Of a DNA stretch of 64,000 bases, positions 21,743 through 30,910 are shown in pieces (the first letter of the stretch is position 1; every line of letters starts with the position of its first letter). Origin of the DNA: Methanofastidiosum methylothiophilum (GTDB lineage Archaea; Methanobacteriota_B; Thermococci; Methanofastidiosales; Methanofastidiosaceae); NCBI GenBank assembly GCA_001587635.1, contig LNJE01000006.1:32006-96005 (forward strand). Reading direction: 5' to 3'. The translations under genes and the position numbers were made by a program. The notes below the pieces were generated by a model. That model was given only the letters and a program-made list of their open reading frames with translations. It was not told where the DNA came from and did no database searches.

Positions 21743-23704
21743 CTAATTTTTAAATCTATCTATGTGATTTTGAAAGAACACTTTTATCTTATCAATCAAT
21801 ATTTCTTTCGAATCTGGGATATATTCTAAATTATCTCTTATCCATTTAGGTATATCCTTTGAAACAAATTTATTTGCTACTCTTTCATCAAGAAAGACTA
21901 TCAATGCTTTGTCAGATATTAATCGGTGGGCTCTGCCTGCTGCTTGGCACAACTTTCTGTGGGCGGGGAGATAATACCCATAATATTTTCCTTTTCCATA
22001 AAATACTTTTTGATAATATTTAATCTGTGCATCTATCCTTGGCGTAGGTTTTGCATACGGAATGCCAACAATTACTACTGTATTCATCTCATTTCCTGGG
22101 TAGTCTCCACCCTCTGCATTTCTGCCCCCCATTACCCCTAATAATACAGCACCATCTTTCATAGAATGGGCCTTAAAATCAGAGACTAACAAGTCATTTT
22201 CTCTTGAATCCATGCTACGCCTTTCTATAAATAAAGGCTTGTCGGATATATGGGCTATCCCTGAGTTAAGCAGACCGTCAACAACTTCATATGAAGAACA
22301 GAATATACCTACATTTAGAGGGACTGAATGTATTACATCTATAGCCTTTTCTGTTATTTTTTTATACATCTCTTCATTTCTATGCGTGCCTTTTGTTGTA
22401 ACCCCTTTGGTAACTATGCCTTTTATATTAGAAGATGAGAATGGTGATGGAAAAATTTTATATGAAGGATTTTTTACTCCTATGGTATCTGAATAAGCTT
22501 CTAAGGGCTCAAGAGTCCCTGACATATGAACAGTACCAAACGCAAAATCTAAGACTTGTGTTGTTATGGGCCTTGGATCAAGGGATACTATTTCTAGTTT
22601 TAATGTTTCTTCATCCCTCTTTGTTTTACTTTTTTCAAAGAGGTAACAATACTCTTCACTACCCCTAACTTTAAACCAATTCTCTATAAATGATGCAATT
22701 TTAAAAACATGAGACCTTGGCATTTTATTTTTCTTAAGGCGTGTTTTTTGAATCTTCTCCCCCAAAGCCTTCATATAAATTATCAAGTCGAATATAGTCT
22801 TTTCAAAACCCTTTGAAACAAAAGGCCCTTTCATTCCTTCTAATCTAGTAAAAAGGTCTTGATAAGAGACTATTACCTCATCTTCAGATTCAAGTTTAAA
22901 ATCATTTTCTAATTCCAAGAATACCTCATATAATTTGTTTAAAAATTCAGTCACAATTGGTTCATCAAACTCTATTGATTCGTTAATTGCACTTGAAATT
23001 GAATAGATAGAAAGCTGATCTGAACCAAGATTTACTGCAAGATCGGAAAGATTATGGGCTTCATCAAGGATTAAAATAATATCCTCTAGAGTTGCCCCAA
23101 CACCTTCAAGAAAATTATCCCTTATATCTGGGTGAAACATATACATGTAACTACAAGAAATTACTTCAACATTCTGCAATATTCCTTTTACTACCTCATA
23201 TGGGCACATATTCTCTTCTATACAAAGTGTAACTACATCTTGAGACAAGGAAGGCTTCTGGGAAAGACTAACTTCAATTTCGTAAGCTCTATCTTCCTTT
23301 TCTTTCATATTTTCATAAAACTCACATTTGTTCTCCCTTCTTAATAATCTACAAATGTGAAGGGACGTTGCAGTGTCCATATCATTATTGATTATAGTTG
23401 GATGAAGACACATTGAACTTCTTCCTTTTATTGAAATACCAGATACTTCTACCTTCTTTCCTACCTCCATTAATTCTTCCATGACTCTATCCATCTGTTT
23501 ATGAGTCCTACAACAATAAACTATCTTTTTACCAAATTTTTCAGCTACAGGCAATACTGCAGATAAAACAGAAATAGTTTTGCCAAATCCTGTTGCAGCT
23601 TCTACTATTGGATTTTTTCTTTGAATAAGACTAGCTTGAATAAACTGGATAAACTCCTCTTGATTTGCTCTATATTTGTCGTATGGGAAGAAAGAGTTTT
23701 CCAT
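21743..23704 (-). CDS. XPD/Rad3-family DNA helicase (Fe-S)
   Basis: A superfamily 2 5'-3' helicase of 653 residues. Walker A EAATGFGKT is at about residues 35-43, the DEAH box at 213-216, and the late motif QAAGRAHR near 590. Between motifs Ia and II are four cysteines (MCLHP, HICRLL, NKCEFY, MCPYE) that would bind the 4Fe-4S cluster of XPD/DinG helicases. A likely role is DNA repair or replication-fork processing. Transcription probably starts from a TATA-like element around 23756-23768. The gene is first in a row leading to the zinc ribbon, DP1 and DP2. Confidence 0.93.
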   Translation of the reverse strand: MENSFFPYDKYRANQEEFIQFIQASLIQRKNPIVEAATGFGKTISVLSAVLPVAEKFGKKIVYCCRTHKQMDRVMEELMEVGKKVEVSGISIKGRSSMCLHPTIINNDMDTATSLHICRLLRRENKCEFYENMKEKEDRAYEIEVSLSQKPSLSQDVVTLCIEENMCPYEVVKGILQNVEVISCSYMYMFHPDIRDNFLEGVGATLEDIILILDEAHNLSDLAVNLGSDQLSIYSISSAINESIEFDEPIVTEFLNKLYEVFLELENDFKLESEDEVIVSYQDLFTRLEGMKGPFVSKGFEKTIFDLIIYMKALGEKIQKTRLKKNKMPRSHVFKIASFIENWFKVRGSEEYCYLFEKSKTKRDEETLKLEIVSLDPRPITTQVLDFAFGTVHMSGTLEPLEAYSDTIGVKNPSYKIFPSPFSSSNIKGIVTKGVTTKGTHRNEEMYKKITEKAIDVIHSVPLNVGIFCSSYEVVDGLLNSGIAHISDKPLFIERRSMDSRENDLLVSDFKAHSMKDGAVLLGVMGGRNAEGGDYPGNEMNTVVIVGIPYAKPTPRIDAQIKYYQKVFYGKGKYYGYYLPAHRKLCQAAGRAHRLISDKALIVFLDERVANKFVSKDIPKWIRDNLEYIPDSKEILIDKIKVFFQNHIDRFKN

Positions 23705-24121
23705 AATTAAAAATCATTTAGTCTATTAAAAAATGTTTGGATAGAAATTTTGATGCATATAAATAATGCAACCACTTCTTTACTAACGCTAAAATATTCA
23801 GTTAAAATGATTTTAAAGTAGATTATTGAATCTTGAAAAATTATGTAACACACATCAAACTTACTTAGATATTAAAAGGATTATTGCTTTAGATAAGTTT
23901 CAATACTTTCTTATTTTGTGATACAGATCTAAAATGGATTAATAACTAAAGAAGATCTTGTATAGATACTAGATTTTATTCTGAATAGAATTTTAAGGAA
24001 TTTTCTAACTTTATCTTTTTAAGACTATTGGATTCTCTTTAGAAGACATGGTAATCGCTGAATTTAATATCAATGAATGTAAAAAGAAAGCATTAAAGTA
24101 AAGTTAAAGTTTGATAGAATG
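23705..24121. other. Spacer between XPD helicase gene and tRNA-Arg
   Basis: These 417 AT-rich bases hold no supported gene. The near-palindrome GCATATAAATAATGC at about 23755-23769 contains a TATA-like element placed for the minus-strand helicase gene. The rest shows only very short frames and no recognised RNA. Confidence 0.5.
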
Positions 24122-24194
24122 CGCCCTCGCCGGGATTCGAACCCGAGGCTTCGGCTCCGCAGGCCAATATTTTATCCAGCTAAACTACGAGGGC
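24122..24194 (-). tRNA. tRNA-Arg (GCG)
   Basis: A 73-base cloverleaf on the minus strand: acceptor GCCCTCG/CGAGGGC with discriminator G, anticodon stem TTGGC/GCCGA around loop CTGCGGA (anticodon GCG), T arm CGGGTTCGAATCCCG. CCA is not encoded and no intron is seen. TATA-like GTTTATTAATC lies about 30 bases upstream on the minus strand, inside the spacer shared with the divergent gene at 24258. Confidence 0.95.
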
Positions 24195-24257
24195 AACACA
24201 AAGGTCAAAATAGAAAGATTAATAAACTTTTTGGTAATAGGTTTCATTGGTGAGGCA

Positions 24258-24536
24258 ATGGAAGATGAAGACATCGATAATGTAGTTATTCAGGGAGAGC
24301 CGTCGCCTGAAGAAATTGCAGAGAGTGATAGAGAAGGCATTAGAATTGCTGCAAAAGAAGTAAACTATGATCTTGCCCCTGCTGAGATAGAGGATATTAG
24401 GAAAGCTATGTTGAAGGCTTTGATATTAAAAATAGTTGCAGCTAACTCCCTTGTTCCTGAAAATGTAAAAGAAGACGACTTTGAAACTATTTTGGCCTTA
24501 TACACAAATGTTCTATCCAACTTGTTGAAAAAATAA
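24258..24536 (+). CDS. Hypothetical acidic protein, 92 residues
   Basis: Not recognised. The protein is short, acidic and predicted mostly helical. An N-terminal stretch rich in Glu/Asp (VVIQGEPSPEEIAESDREG) is followed by helices from about residue 35 to the end (DIRKAMLKALILKIVAAN). It has no cysteines, signal peptide or membrane segment. The start at ATG 24258 is supported by GGTGAGG five bases before it. A longer frame upstream would run through the tRNA-Arg gene and is rejected. It has no obvious operon partner. Confidence 0.72.
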   Translation: MEDEDIDNVVIQGEPSPEEIAESDREGIRIAAKEVNYDLAPAEIEDIRKAMLKALILKIVAANSLVPENVKEDDFETILALYTNVLSNLLKK

Positions 24537-24617
24537 TACTCTTTTTATTTAATTAGTGGTATTGATTTTATTGAGTACTGCATTTTAATAATATTTTATT
24601 ATTCAAAAGATAATTAT

Positions 24618-26090
24618 TTATTCAACTCTAAATACTAATTCTTTTTCCTGCGATATATTCTTTCCTTCAACTTTAAATTTTATTTTATATGTTCCTGGGT
24701 TGCATTTTGGTTTTATTGTTACTTCATAATAGTATATTGATTTTGGAGGTATATCAGCATATACCGGATTTATATGGATATCAATACATGAAGGGTATTC
24801 TTCAACTGATAAGGTTATATTTTTCGCCTTTAATATCCCTTTATTCTCAACACCAATTTGGAAGATATTATCAATATTTGTAACTAATATAACATCTTTA
24901 ATAAATTTCCCTTCGACAATATAGTGAATATTTGAAGAGGGATTTAATAAATCCGCCATTTTAACATTATATAATACCGGAAGTGACATTTTCCTTTCAG
25001 CACTTTTTACACATGTGTTAGCATAGTTAATTGTGTATTCAGAACTAGTTTTTCCAGTAAACCACATCTTTAGATTTGGACATCCACCGGCTTCAAATCC
25101 CTTAAGATCGTATATAACTGAAGGTGTGTATGTTCTATCTTTTCTCCACGATTTACCATCATTAATATGAAATACCGGTTTAGAGTCTCTTACCCAATTA
25201 ATGCCGTCAATTGAAGTAGCATGTCCTATACCTTGGGCGTAATAATCCGAACCTAGTCCGTTAGCACCGCTATACCATAAGTGATAAACACCATCTATTT
25301 TAACTATGCTTACTCGGTAAGAATATTTTCCATCCCAATCATTACTATTACCAGATGAAATTAATACTGGCTTATTCCCGTATCGTATCCAATATATGCC
25401 ATCTGTTGAATAAGCCAAAGAAGTATCTTCACTAGTACCATTAGGCGAAGATCCTTCACTTGATGAATCATAATACATTATATACTTATAAGTAAATGCT
25501 TGGTCATCATTTTTATTGTCAGGAGTTAATGAACCTATATTACTCCCAACAGGATTATAAATAATGTAGCCAGGACCATATAAATGATAGAAATAATGAT
25601 TAAATTGACTGTAATCCGTTACTAATTGAAGGGATGGATCGGTTGCATGCTGCTGAACGGATTGGTCATTAGTCCAACTCAGACCGTTATTTGATTCTGC
25701 ATATCTTATGGAACCTATAGAATCAACATTTCCACTCCAATACCAGATTTTGTAGTAAATACCTGAACCAAATCCATTAGCATCATATACTACTATGGGA
25801 TGTTGTGCACTACTTAAACCACTAACAAGGGTGTTTGCNCCCCANCTTATTCCATCAAGAGACTCTGTTAAATAAATATTTCCGTTACCATCGTTATACC
25901 ACATCTTATAGTATGCGGCATTGCCGTGTCCACNAAACTTATTAGAATCAAAGATAACTGAGGGGTAATATGCCCTCATTGTAGGATCAAAAACAGGATT
26001 ATGAGAATATTCTTCAAACTTNATTTCTTGAGCTAAGACAAAAGGAGTAATAAAAATAAATAAAGATAAAATTATTGCTGTATATTTCAT
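24618..26090 (-). CDS. Secreted beta-propeller protein with C-terminal Ig-like domain
   Basis: The 490-residue protein starts with a clear signal peptide (MKYTAIILSLFIFITPFVLA). It continues with repeated blades of the type Y.KMWY...YSTDGI.W, seen about five times up to residue 360, which is typical of five-bladed propellers related to glycoside hydrolase families 32/43. The C-terminal 120 residues look like an immunoglobulin-like or CARDB-type domain (IGVENKGILKAKNITLSVEEY). Catalytic acids of a glycosidase could not be assigned with confidence, so sugar binding or hydrolysis is only a possibility. It is encoded directly downstream of the corrinoid activator on the same strand. Confidence 0.75.
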   Translation of the reverse strand: MKYTAIILSLFIFITPFVLAQEXKFEEYSHNPVFDPTMRAYYPSVIFDSNKFXGHGNAAYYKMWYNDGNGNIYLTESLDGIXWXANTLVSGLSSAQHPIVVYDANGFGSGIYYKIWYWSGNVDSIGSIRYAESNNGLSWTNDQSVQQHATDPSLQLVTDYSQFNHYFYHLYGPGYIIYNPVGSNIGSLTPDNKNDDQAFTYKYIMYYDSSSEGSSPNGTSEDTSLAYSTDGIYWIRYGNKPVLISSGNSNDWDGKYSYRVSIVKIDGVYHLWYSGANGLGSDYYAQGIGHATSIDGINWVRDSKPVFHINDGKSWRKDRTYTPSVIYDLKGFEAGGCPNLKMWFTGKTSSEYTINYANTCVKSAERKMSLPVLYNVKMADLLNPSSNIHYIVEGKFIKDVILVTNIDNIFQIGVENKGILKAKNITLSVEEYPSCIDIHINPVYADIPPKSIYYYEVTIKPKCNPGTYKIKFKVEGKNISQEKELVFRVE

Positions 26091-26127
26091 GCTATTTANA
26101 TTTTTCTTTCCTTTTTATACTTATCTA

Positions 26128-27942
26128 TTAAATGTCAATGCACGGGAAGCTTAGTGACTTTACAAATTCCTCATTAAAATCTTTTTCCGCCGCAAGTTCA
26201 ATATAGTCTATTTTTTTATTAATTTCATTCTCTTCAATTCTCTTTCCTTTCGACAAAAGAGATATCTTTGCACCTTCTCCGGCAGCATTTCCAATTGATT
26301 TTATTCTATCTAAGGGTACATTAGGTATAAGACCTATTCTTATTGCACTCTTAATATCTATATAATTGCCAAAAGCTCCCGCAAGATAAAGATTATCTAT
26401 ATCATTTGCCGTCATTTTTAATTTTTCTAGAAGAATATTAATGCCAGTTGCAATGGCCCCCTTGGCTAACTGAATCTCTCTGATATCAGATGCAGTAATT
26501 ACTATTTCCTTACCCATTGCTGTTTTTTCTTTCCACTCTACTACATATTCTTTTTGTCCGTTGGAAGAATTTTTTCTTACCCTTTCATAATCCTTATCTA
26601 TTATTCTTCCACTAGGATCTAATAGCCCAACTTTTAACATTTCAGATACTATGTCGATTATACCAGATCCGCATATACCTCGTGGTTTTCCATCATTAAT
26701 AGTTTTATAAAAGGCCTTGAAAGATCCATCTTCAATAAATACTGATTCAATAGCGCCTGTTGAAGCCCTCATGCCAAACTTTAAATGACCACCTTCAAGA
26801 GCTGGGCCTGCAGCGCACGAACAGCTTACCATTCGGTCCTTGTTTCCTAAAACAAGCTCTCCATTAGTCCCTATATCTATTGCAAGTGAAACTTCATTAT
26901 TTTTATAAAGCTCAGTCGCAAGTAGGACACCAATTGTATCTGCACCTACAAATCCTGAAATTATTGGTAAAACATGAACATTACCAGATTGATTAATTTT
27001 AACACCCAGTTCTCGTGACTTTATGTCAACTGAACTTGAGACGACAGGCGTAAAAGGAGACAATGAAAGACTTTTTGGATTAATGTTAAGAAATATGTGA
27101 TGCATGGCAGTGTTGCCTACAGCAGTCATTTCGTAAATGGAATTATAAGAAATATTATTTCTTAAACAAAGAGCATCAATCATTAAATTTATTCCTTCAA
27201 TAATGGAGTTTTGAACAGAGTTTACACCATTATTTATAGAATATGTTATTCTTGAAATCAAATCTTCACCATACTTTATTTGTGGATTTAGTATTGATTC
27301 GATGTCAATTAGCTTTCCTGTTTCTATATTGAAAAGATAGGTCACTACAGTTGTGGTGCCTATATCAATAGCAATTCCATAAACATTCTCTTCTAAATTG
27401 GATAATCCTATAATTTCATTTTTGAATATAATAAATTTGTGTTTTGATTTGTCCATAACTTTGTTTGAGATGTCCTTTAGGGCAGGGTAGTCAATTGAAA
27501 GATTGCTCTTCTTTAGTTCATTTTTAATAAGGTCAACATAACTGTTTTCATCTCCCAAGGATGGTCTGGGAATACTGACTTCCCTAATTTCAAGACACGG
27601 ATCTATCTTTATTTTTCTTGAAATTCCTTCTTGTAGTATTCTTAACCTTTTTTGAATAGAAGATTCTGGGATTTCTATAATTACGTCTTCAATTACTTTT
27701 ACAAGGCAACTTAATCTCACTCCTTTTTTTAACTCGTCTTCAGAAAGAATATTTTTTTCTTCAAGAGTAATCGCATTAACACTATCGGGAGTTTTTACGA
27801 TTACTTTACACTTACCACATTTTCCGTTTCTGCCACAAATTGCTTCTATATTAAATCCAAAATTATTTAAGACTTCTAAGAGATTGGATCCTTTGTCACA
27901 ATTATTAATTTCTTTTTTAAGATTGGAAATCGTAATATTAAT
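26128..27942 (-). CDS. RACo-type reductive activator of corrinoid proteins (ATP-dependent), AUU start
   Basis: This ASKHA/DUF4445 protein reduces inactive Co(II) corrinoid to Co(I) with ATP. An N-terminal 2Fe-2S ferredoxin domain has Cys36, Cys42, Cys45 and Cys79 (CGRNGKCGKC...RLSC). The ATPase core has AIDIGTTTVVTYLF, SLAIDIGTNGELVLG, CAAGPALEGG and GICGSGIID. There is no C-terminal bacterial-type ferredoxin module, so it resembles RACo rather than RamA. Total length is 604 residues. The ferredoxin domain lies upstream of the first ATG, GTG or TTG codon. The frame opens after an in-frame TAG, and the best start is ATT at 27940-27942, eight bases after AGGAGG. It is last in the corrinoid cluster. 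Confidence 0.88.
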   Translation of the reverse strand: MNITISNLKKEINNCDKGSNLLEVLNNFGFNIEAICGRNGKCGKCKVIVKTPDSVNAITLEEKNILSEDELKKGVRLSCLVKVIEDVIIEIPESSIQKRLRILQEGISRKIKIDPCLEIREVSIPRPSLGDENSYVDLIKNELKKSNLSIDYPALKDISNKVMDKSKHKFIIFKNEIIGLSNLEENVYGIAIDIGTTTVVTYLFNIETGKLIDIESILNPQIKYGEDLISRITYSINNGVNSVQNSIIEGINLMIDALCLRNNISYNSIYEMTAVGNTAMHHIFLNINPKSLSLSPFTPVVSSSVDIKSRELGVKINQSGNVHVLPIISGFVGADTIGVLLATELYKNNEVSLAIDIGTNGELVLGNKDRMVSCSCAAGPALEGGHLKFGMRASTGAIESVFIEDGSFKAFYKTINDGKPRGICGSGIIDIVSEMLKVGLLDPSGRIIDKDYERVRKNSSNGQKEYVVEWKEKTAMGKEIVITASDIREIQLAKGAIATGINILLEKLKMTANDIDNLYLAGAFGNYIDIKSAIRIGLIPNVPLDRIKSIGNAAGEGAKISLLSKGKRIEENEINKKIDYIELAAEKDFNEEFVKSLSFPCIDI

Positions 27943-27950
27943 TTTCTATT

Positions 27951-27956
27951 CCTCCT
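27951..27956 (-). promoter_or_regulatory. Shine-Dalgarno sequence AGGAGG for an ATT start
   Basis: A perfect six-base match to the 16S 3' end (CCTCCT on the plus strand) lies eight bases before the ATT at 27942 and overlaps no other possible start codon. It decides the start of the corrinoid activator gene. Confidence 0.75.
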
Positions 27957-27974
27957 GTTTCAATTAAGATAGGA

Positions 27975-29000
27975 TTATTTTTTAAAGTAATTATTCCTTG
28001 CGTCAATCATAGCTATACAATTTTTAATGGGGGTCATAGGTGCCAATCCACACCCAGGTGCTAGTATATCTGTGCCCTTTTCTAATGCAGTAATACATTC
28101 TTCGTAAACTTCGTTGTAAGTTCCGTTTAACAAAGTTTTTGCTGAAGAAATATTCCCAATAAGCTTAATCTTGTCTTCTAAGGTGTCCTTTGCTTCTTTC
28201 ATATCGGTCTTCTCTTCAATACTAAGCCCAATAAATCCACTCTCTCTAAGTGATGGCAGTATTGCAGTTATATCCCCGCATATGTGGAGAATACTATCTC
28301 CTTTTATTTTTTTAGAAATGTCCTTATAAATTGGCAATACTAGATCATTAAAATCTTTTGGGCTAATCAGCTCTGGAGATGCCACTGGATCCAAAACAAC
28401 AAAAGCATCAGCCCCGGCATCAAGTAATGCATTTGCATAGGAGATCATGGCATCACTGCCGTATTGAAGGTATTCAAGTAGCCCTTCTTTTTCCCTAATA
28501 AACCACCTCATTAGCGTGGTAACTTCAACAAGACCACTTGCGATAGTTACAGGCCCTTCAGAACCGGCTATTATGGGAACGTTATCTCCAACGATATCCT
28601 TGATTATTTTAATAGCTTCAATCATGATTGGGATTCTTCCACTTGAAAGAATAGTTTCAGGAACTTTACCTATTGGCACTGGTTTCCTTGAATTATAGGG
28701 GTGGCCTTTAACTGCAGCTTGTCTAGTCGTATCCCCCTTTTCAATCTCACAACCCAAAGCTTCCAATAGAACAGTAAGGCAGTAGGGGATTCTAACAGCT
28801 TCAAATCCTATTTCTTTATGGGCGCTTATTGCTAGTTGTGCTAAAGCTTTTGGATTCCAATTAGCATCTGGCCAGTAGTATTTTGTTAGACTCATTAAAT
28901 CCTTTGTCCCTGTTTGGGTGACGGCTAATACTGGGGTCTTGTCGACTGTTTTGCCATTCAATGTTCTTTTTAATCTCTCCTTTAGGGTCAAATTTACCAT
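27975..29000 (-). CDS. MtaA/MtbA-like methylcobamide:CoM methyltransferase (UroD family)
   Basis: The 341-residue UroD-fold protein has the zinc-thiolate ligands of methylcobamide:coenzyme M methyltransferases: His239 and Cys241 (LHICGD) and Cys317 (APGCGLAP). It would move a methyl group from the corrinoid protein to coenzyme M, forming methyl-CoM. Other MtaA-like features are TPVLAVTQTGT near the N-terminus and IAGSEGPVTIASGL in the barrel. It lies between a second UroD-fold enzyme and the corrinoid activator, all on the minus strand with short gaps. The acceptor thiol cannot be proved from sequence, so CoM is inferred from the family. No other methanogenesis gene is in the window. Confidence 0.82.
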   Translation of the reverse strand: MVNLTLKERLKRTLNGKTVDKTPVLAVTQTGTKDLMSLTKYYWPDANWNPKALAQLAISAHKEIGFEAVRIPYCLTVLLEALGCEIEKGDTTRQAAVKGHPYNSRKPVPIGKVPETILSSGRIPIMIEAIKIIKDIVGDNVPIIAGSEGPVTIASGLVEVTTLMRWFIREKEGLLEYLQYGSDAMISYANALLDAGADAFVVLDPVASPELISPKDFNDLVLPIYKDISKKIKGDSILHICGDITAILPSLRESGFIGLSIEEKTDMKEAKDTLEDKIKLIGNISSAKTLLNGTYNEVYEECITALEKGTDILAPGCGLAPMTPIKNCIAMIDARNNYFKK

Positions 29001-29039
29001 AGAATCACCAGTTGTTAAAAATAGAAATAAAAAAATAAA

Positions 29040-30110
29040 TTATTTATAAACCCCAAATTGCCTTGCCGCATCAATAAATGCCATAGGTTTGATTGGTTCG
29101 GCTAGAGGTGGGAACTCACAACCCGGACACAATATAAATCCCCTAGGATTATCTATTCCCTGTTCAATATTCTCTTTACACAATTGGACGACTTCTTGGT
29201 AGGATTTTGTTTGTATTGATGGCGGGTCAACGTTACCTCCAATAATATCGTGAGTACCAAATTTTTCAATTTGTGTTTTAAGTGGTGTTTCTGGGCCAAA
29301 AATCCAAGCGTATATTCCTTTCCAATTTAGAGACTCTCTCATCTTTATGTAGTATGGAATATTTAGATTTTGATCTGCACATGGGTGCATCAAAGTCACA
29401 GGAATATCAAATTCTCTTATTTTTTTATGAACTTTCATCATATAAGGAAATGCAAACTCTTCAAATTTCTGAGGCGATATCACTGTATTTGCTTCTACTG
29501 GGCCTCCATCAAAAACTACACACTTATCTGCGCCGTATCTATTGACAAAGTACTCAATTTGATTGATAAACATCTGACTAACTTTATCAAGTAAAGCATG
29601 GGCAGACTTAGGTTCAGTTTTCATCCATTTTAAAAACTTTGTAGTATCTGCAACGACAGCAGCTGCAGTAAAGACACTACCACCTTGGAATATACCAGGC
29701 ATTCCCATTTCTACACAGCGATCACATAATTTTTGGGCTTCTACAAATCCTCCAACAGGTTTATCTGAATCGGGAACTTCAAGTTTATCTATGTCCCCTA
29801 TCTCATTGACTGGATGTTCAATAACGTACGGTGCACTGTGACCTTCCCCATATGGAAATCCAATCTTTCCGCCAAACTCCCATGGGCCACATGATGCATA
29901 ACCATACATAGGTGTTTGCTCATACCCATAAAGCCTCATCGACATAAATTGAGCTTCAAAAGATTTATTTCCATCTGCATAGAGGTCACCTAAAGGCATA
30001 CCTACTATTTTAGTACAAAATCCCAAAATAAAAGGAATTACGGGTACTCTATCTGGTTTTTCGCCCATCAATACCGCTTGAAATCTTTCAGGAGGGGTCA
30101 TTTTATCCAT
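29040..30110 (-). CDS. UroD-fold corrinoid-dependent methyltransferase, putative substrate:corrinoid enzyme
   Basis: This 356-residue UroD-superfamily protein (TPPERFQAVLMGEKPDRVPVIPF) is clearly different from its neighbour at 27975. It also has the zinc-type triad: His242 and Cys244 (MHPCADQ) and Cys331 in LCPGCEFP. It directly follows the corrinoid-protein gene and precedes the MtaA-like gene, so it could be the methyltransferase that loads the corrinoid from a substrate. A Zn-thiolate site would suit a methylated thiol or an ether donor, but this is inference. The ATG at 30108-30110 is chosen, with GGAG nine bases upstream. A TTG at 30125 would give 15 bases more and overlap the previous gene. 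Confidence 0.75.
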   Translation of the reverse strand: MDKMTPPERFQAVLMGEKPDRVPVIPFILGFCTKIVGMPLGDLYADGNKSFEAQFMSMRLYGYEQTPMYGYASCGPWEFGGKIGFPYGEGHSAPYVIEHPVNEIGDIDKLEVPDSDKPVGGFVEAQKLCDRCVEMGMPGIFQGGSVFTAAAVVADTTKFLKWMKTEPKSAHALLDKVSQMFINQIEYFVNRYGADKCVVFDGGPVEANTVISPQKFEEFAFPYMMKVHKKIREFDIPVTLMHPCADQNLNIPYYIKMRESLNWKGIYAWIFGPETPLKTQIEKFGTHDIIGGNVDPPSIQTKSYQEVVQLCKENIEQGIDNPRGFILCPGCEFPPLAEPIKPMAFIDAARQFGVYK

Positions 30111-30114
30111 TTTA

Positions 30115-30759
30115 TCACGCTCCAACTAATTTTTTGGAAACTTTGACAGCTTCAACAGCGTCTTTTCCATAACCATCCGCACCTATCTTGTTTGCAAAAT
30201 CATTATTTATAGGTGCACCACCTATAACAACTTTGGCTTTAGCAGTGTTTTCTTTTAATTTTTTTATTACTGGCTCCATATACATCATGCTAGTTGTCAT
30301 TAAAGCTGATATTGCGACTATATCTGCATCTTCTTCAATAGTTTTCTTAACAAATGTGTCCACAGGTACATCCTTGCCAACGTCTATCATGATAAATCCT
30401 GCAACTTCAAGCATCATCTTAACTAGATTTTTTCCTATATCATGTATGTCGCCTTGGGCTACCCCTATTATTACCTTAGCAGGCTTTTTAGCCGATGCAT
30501 CCACTTTTAGATGTGGTTTTAAAATGTCGATTGCGGCATACATAGCATCAGCAGACAACAAGATTTCTGGAACAAACATTTCTTTGATTTCATATAGATC
30601 ACTAACTTTTGCCATTCCTTTGTTACATCCTTTCATTAGGGATTCATAAGGGTCAATTCCAACCTCAAGGGATTTTTTTGCTANNTCTTCGCTTTTGACT
30701 TCATCACCNTCTATNACAGCTTTAGCCANACCTTCAAGAATTTCTTCTTTTGATACCAT
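30115..30759 (-). CDS. Corrinoid (cobalamin-binding) protein, MtaC/MtbC/MtsB type
   Basis: The 214-residue methyl carrier has an N-terminal helical cap (about 1-85) and a Rossmann-like B12-binding domain. The base-off cobalt-ligand motif DIHDIG contains His106, followed by GKNLVKMMLEVAGF and the later VVIGGAPINNDFANKIGADGYG. The methylated cobalt would be formed by a substrate-specific methyltransferase and drained by an MtaA-like one, and both types are encoded immediately downstream. AGGTG precedes the ATG. Several Ns affect the N-terminal third but the frame stays open. It is probably the first gene of the cluster. Confidence 0.92.
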   Translation of the reverse strand: MVSKEEILEGXAKAXIXGDEVKSEXXAKKSLEVGIDPYESLMKGCNKGMAKVSDLYEIKEMFVPEILLSADAMYAAIDILKPHLKVDASAKKPAKVIIGVAQGDIHDIGKNLVKMMLEVAGFIMIDVGKDVPVDTFVKKTIEEDADIVAISALMTTSMMYMEPVIKKLKENTAKAKVVIGGAPINNDFANKIGADGYGKDAVEAVKVSKKLVGA

Positions 30760-30910
30760 ACTAACACCTAANATTTTTAAAATANTTATCCGATTAAATT
30801 TGAGTTTCCTAACTTATAAACCTAATCAATGGATGGAGGCGCCATCCCTATGNTAGACGATNATAAAAACAACGATTAATATAAATAAGTAATACATTAA
30901 TTATAGTTTG

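Noticed and set aside
24111..24257. Longer version of the 92-residue gene starting at 24111
   Set aside because: It would translate through the tRNA-Arg gene; a good ribosome-binding site supports ATG 24258.
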